Shown one piece after another: positions 62,831 through 64,000 of a stretch of 64,000 nucleotides of DNA (position 1 is the first letter of the stretch; each line of letters opens with the position of its first letter). The position numbers and the translations under genes are program-made. The notes beneath the pieces are model-generated. The model ran no database searches. It saw nothing but the letters and a program-made list of their open reading frames with translations, and was not told the origin of the DNA. The stretch covers positions 1,240,001 to 1,304,000 of the forward strand of contig NZ_CP114052.1 of assembly GCF_027125355.1 (NCBI RefSeq), read 5' to 3'. Origin of the DNA: Peptostreptococcus equinus. Its GTDB lineage: Bacteria; Bacillota; Clostridia; Peptostreptococcales; Peptostreptococcaceae.

Positions 62831-64000
62831 ATGTCTAATACTGTACATTTGCTTTTAAAGCAAAATATAGGAGCTAAAAATACTCCAATAGTTAAGGTTG
62901 GAGATGAAGTAAAAAGAGGTCAATTAATCGGTGACTATGAAGGCCTTGGTGCTTATCTTCATTCAAGTGTAGACGGAAAAGTAATAGAAATTAACGATGA
63001 CGAAATAGTAATAGAAGCTAATGATGTTCAGAGTGAAGATTATGTTAAGATTCAGCAAGGTTCAACTATACAAGAAACTGTTAAAAATGCAGGTATAGTA
63101 GGCCTTGGAGGTGCTGGTTTCCCAACACATATCAAGCTTGGAACTGATTTAGGAGGAACTGGTTATATTTTATGTAATGCCGCTGAATGCGAGCCTATCT
63201 TAAGTCATAATATGAACCAGGTTTTAGCAAATCCAAAAAAATTGATAAGAGGTATGCAAATATGTATGGAAGCATGTAATGCAGCACATGGTGTATTTGC
63301 ACTAAAAGAAATACATCCAAAGGAAATTCAAGCCTTGGAAAAAACAATAGACGATCCAAGAATAACTGTAAAAGCTATGCCTGATCTTTATCCAATGGGT
63401 GAAGAAAGAGCTGTAGTTAGAGAATGTCTTGGTGTAGTTCTAGATACAGATAAACTGCCTTCAGAAGTTAATGCAGTAGTAATAAATTCTGAAACTCTAG
63501 GTGCGATTGTAGATGCTGTAGATGATTTAAAACCATTAATAGACAAACAGATAACAGTTGCTGGATACTTAAATACAGCTAATTCACTTGAAATATTCAA
63601 CAATGTACCAATAGGAACAAAGGTTGGAGATTTAATTGAAAGAGCTGGAGGAATTTATAAGTATGGGGAATACGGCGAGATTATAATGGGAGGACCTTTT
63701 ACTGGTCTTAGCACTACATATGATTCTCCAATCAAAAAAGCAACTGGTGGTATATTAGTTACTAAGCCTTACGAAAAAGATACTAGAAAAATGGGTCTTT
63801 TAGTTTGTGCTTGTGGTGGTAATGAAGCTAGACTTAGAGAAATTGCTGGCTATATGAATTCAGAGGTAGTTGGTGTGGAAAGATGTAAGCAAGCTGTAGA
63901 AGGAAAAGGTGGCGTCCTTAAATGTGAAAATCCTGGACATTGTCCTGGACAAGCAGAAAAAATGCTGAAACTTAAGAAAGCAGGGGCTGAAACTGTTTTA
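62831..64000 (+). CDS. prdC: PrdC, RnfC-like electron transfer protein of proline reductase (3' part outside window)
   Basis: The first 390 codons are visible and still open at the window end. The N-terminal lipoyl-like barrel (about 15-60, VKVGDEVKRGQLIGDYEG) and the RnfC/NuoF-type flavin motif GLGGAGFPTH (91-100) with CNAAECEPI (115-123) are clear. Later cysteines lie in LVCACGGNE (Cys326, Cys328) and GHCPG (Cys371). It is thought to pass electrons from NADH to PrdB. PrdC of some relatives is reported as a selenoprotein; no in-frame UGA occurs in this part. GGGAGG precedes the ATG. It is divergent from prdR and has its own vegetative promoter. Confidence 0.93.
   Translation, partial: MSNTVHLLLKQNIGAKNTPIVKVGDEVKRGQLIGDYEGLGAYLHSSVDGKVIEINDDEIVIEANDVQSEDYVKIQQGSTIQETVKNAGIVGLGGAGFPTHIKLGTDLGGTGYILCNAAECEPILSHNMNQVLANPKKLIRGMQICMEACNAAHGVFALKEIHPKEIQALEKTIDDPRITVKAMPDLYPMGEERAVVRECLGVVLDTDKLPSEVNAVVINSETLGAIVDAVDDLKPLIDKQITVAGYLNTANSLEIFNNVPIGTKVGDLIERAGGIYKYGEYGEIIMGGPFTGLSTTYDSPIKKATGGILVTKPYEKDTRKMGLLVCACGGNEARLREIAGYMNSEVVGVERCKQAVEGKGGVLKCENPGHCPGQAEKMLKLKKAGAETVL

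Noticed and set aside
1-64000. CRISPR arrays, tRNA or rRNA genes, insertion sequences or prophage genes
   Set aside because: No repeat-spacer pattern, no recognisable tRNA or rRNA sequence and no transposase or phage protein was seen anywhere in the window.

Overview
The window is AT-rich, compact and almost entirely coding, with closely packed operons and AGGAGG-type ribosome binding sites. The housekeeping order (rpoZ-gmk-yicC, def-fmt, rsmB-rlmN-prpC-prkC-rsgA-rpe-thiN, rpmB-yloU-fakA-recG-rsmD-coaD) is that of Clostridia/Firmicutes. The D-proline reductase (prd) locus at the right end, with an in-frame selenocysteine UGA in prdB, points to an amino-acid-fermenting (Stickland) member of the Peptostreptococcaceae. 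Several places where spore-formers usually carry sporulation genes (spoVM between thiN and rpmB, ylbJ beside coaD) hold none here. This would fit a non-sporulating genus such as Peptostreptococcus, but that is inference.

Layout. 1-4000: minus-strand nitroreductase (cut by the window edge), cca and lepA. 4.1-4.7 kb: rpsT on the plus strand with its promoter, a structured 3' region and a terminator. 4.7-9.5 kb: holA, a ComEC-like channel without its hydrolase domain, an Eis-like acetyltransferase and a DUF2156 protein (minus). 9.7-12.2 kb: a plus-strand run with a secreted or anchored ComEC-type metallo-beta-lactamase hydrolase, tcdA and an alpha/beta hydrolase. 12.2-25.8 kb: minus-strand core genes nusB, yqhY, fbp, plsX, rpmF, yceD, ackA, tmcAL, a coiled-coil protein, coaD, rsmD, recG, fakA and yloU. 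25.9-26.3 kb: rpmB (plus) between two terminators. 26.3-29.4 kb: a two-component system. 29.4-51.4 kb: a long minus-strand run of translation, signalling, DNA-repair and nucleotide genes from thiN to trpS. 51.5-53.4 kb: mtnN and a YeiH-type exporter. 53.5-64 kb: the prd island.

The prd island reads on the minus strand from a sigma-54 promoter: a stand-alone copy of the PrdA N-terminal domain, prdA, a small beta-barrel/coiled-coil protein, prdB (Sec), prdD, prdE, prdF and a TauE-type permease, then a strong terminator. The sigma-54 activator prdR lies just upstream on the same strand, and prdC (an RnfC-like electron donor) is divergent from a vegetative promoter. PrdF turns L-proline into D-proline. 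PrdA/PrdB reduce it to 5-aminovalerate with electrons that PrdC is thought to supply. Between prdR and the sigma-54 promoter lie repeated dyad sites that are good candidates for PrdR enhancer sites.

The most unusual things are the stand-alone PrdA N-domain, which has diverged at synonymous sites while keeping its protein sequence, the split of prdD/prdE exactly at the position of the PrdA self-cleavage site, and the hairpin pair in front of prdA.
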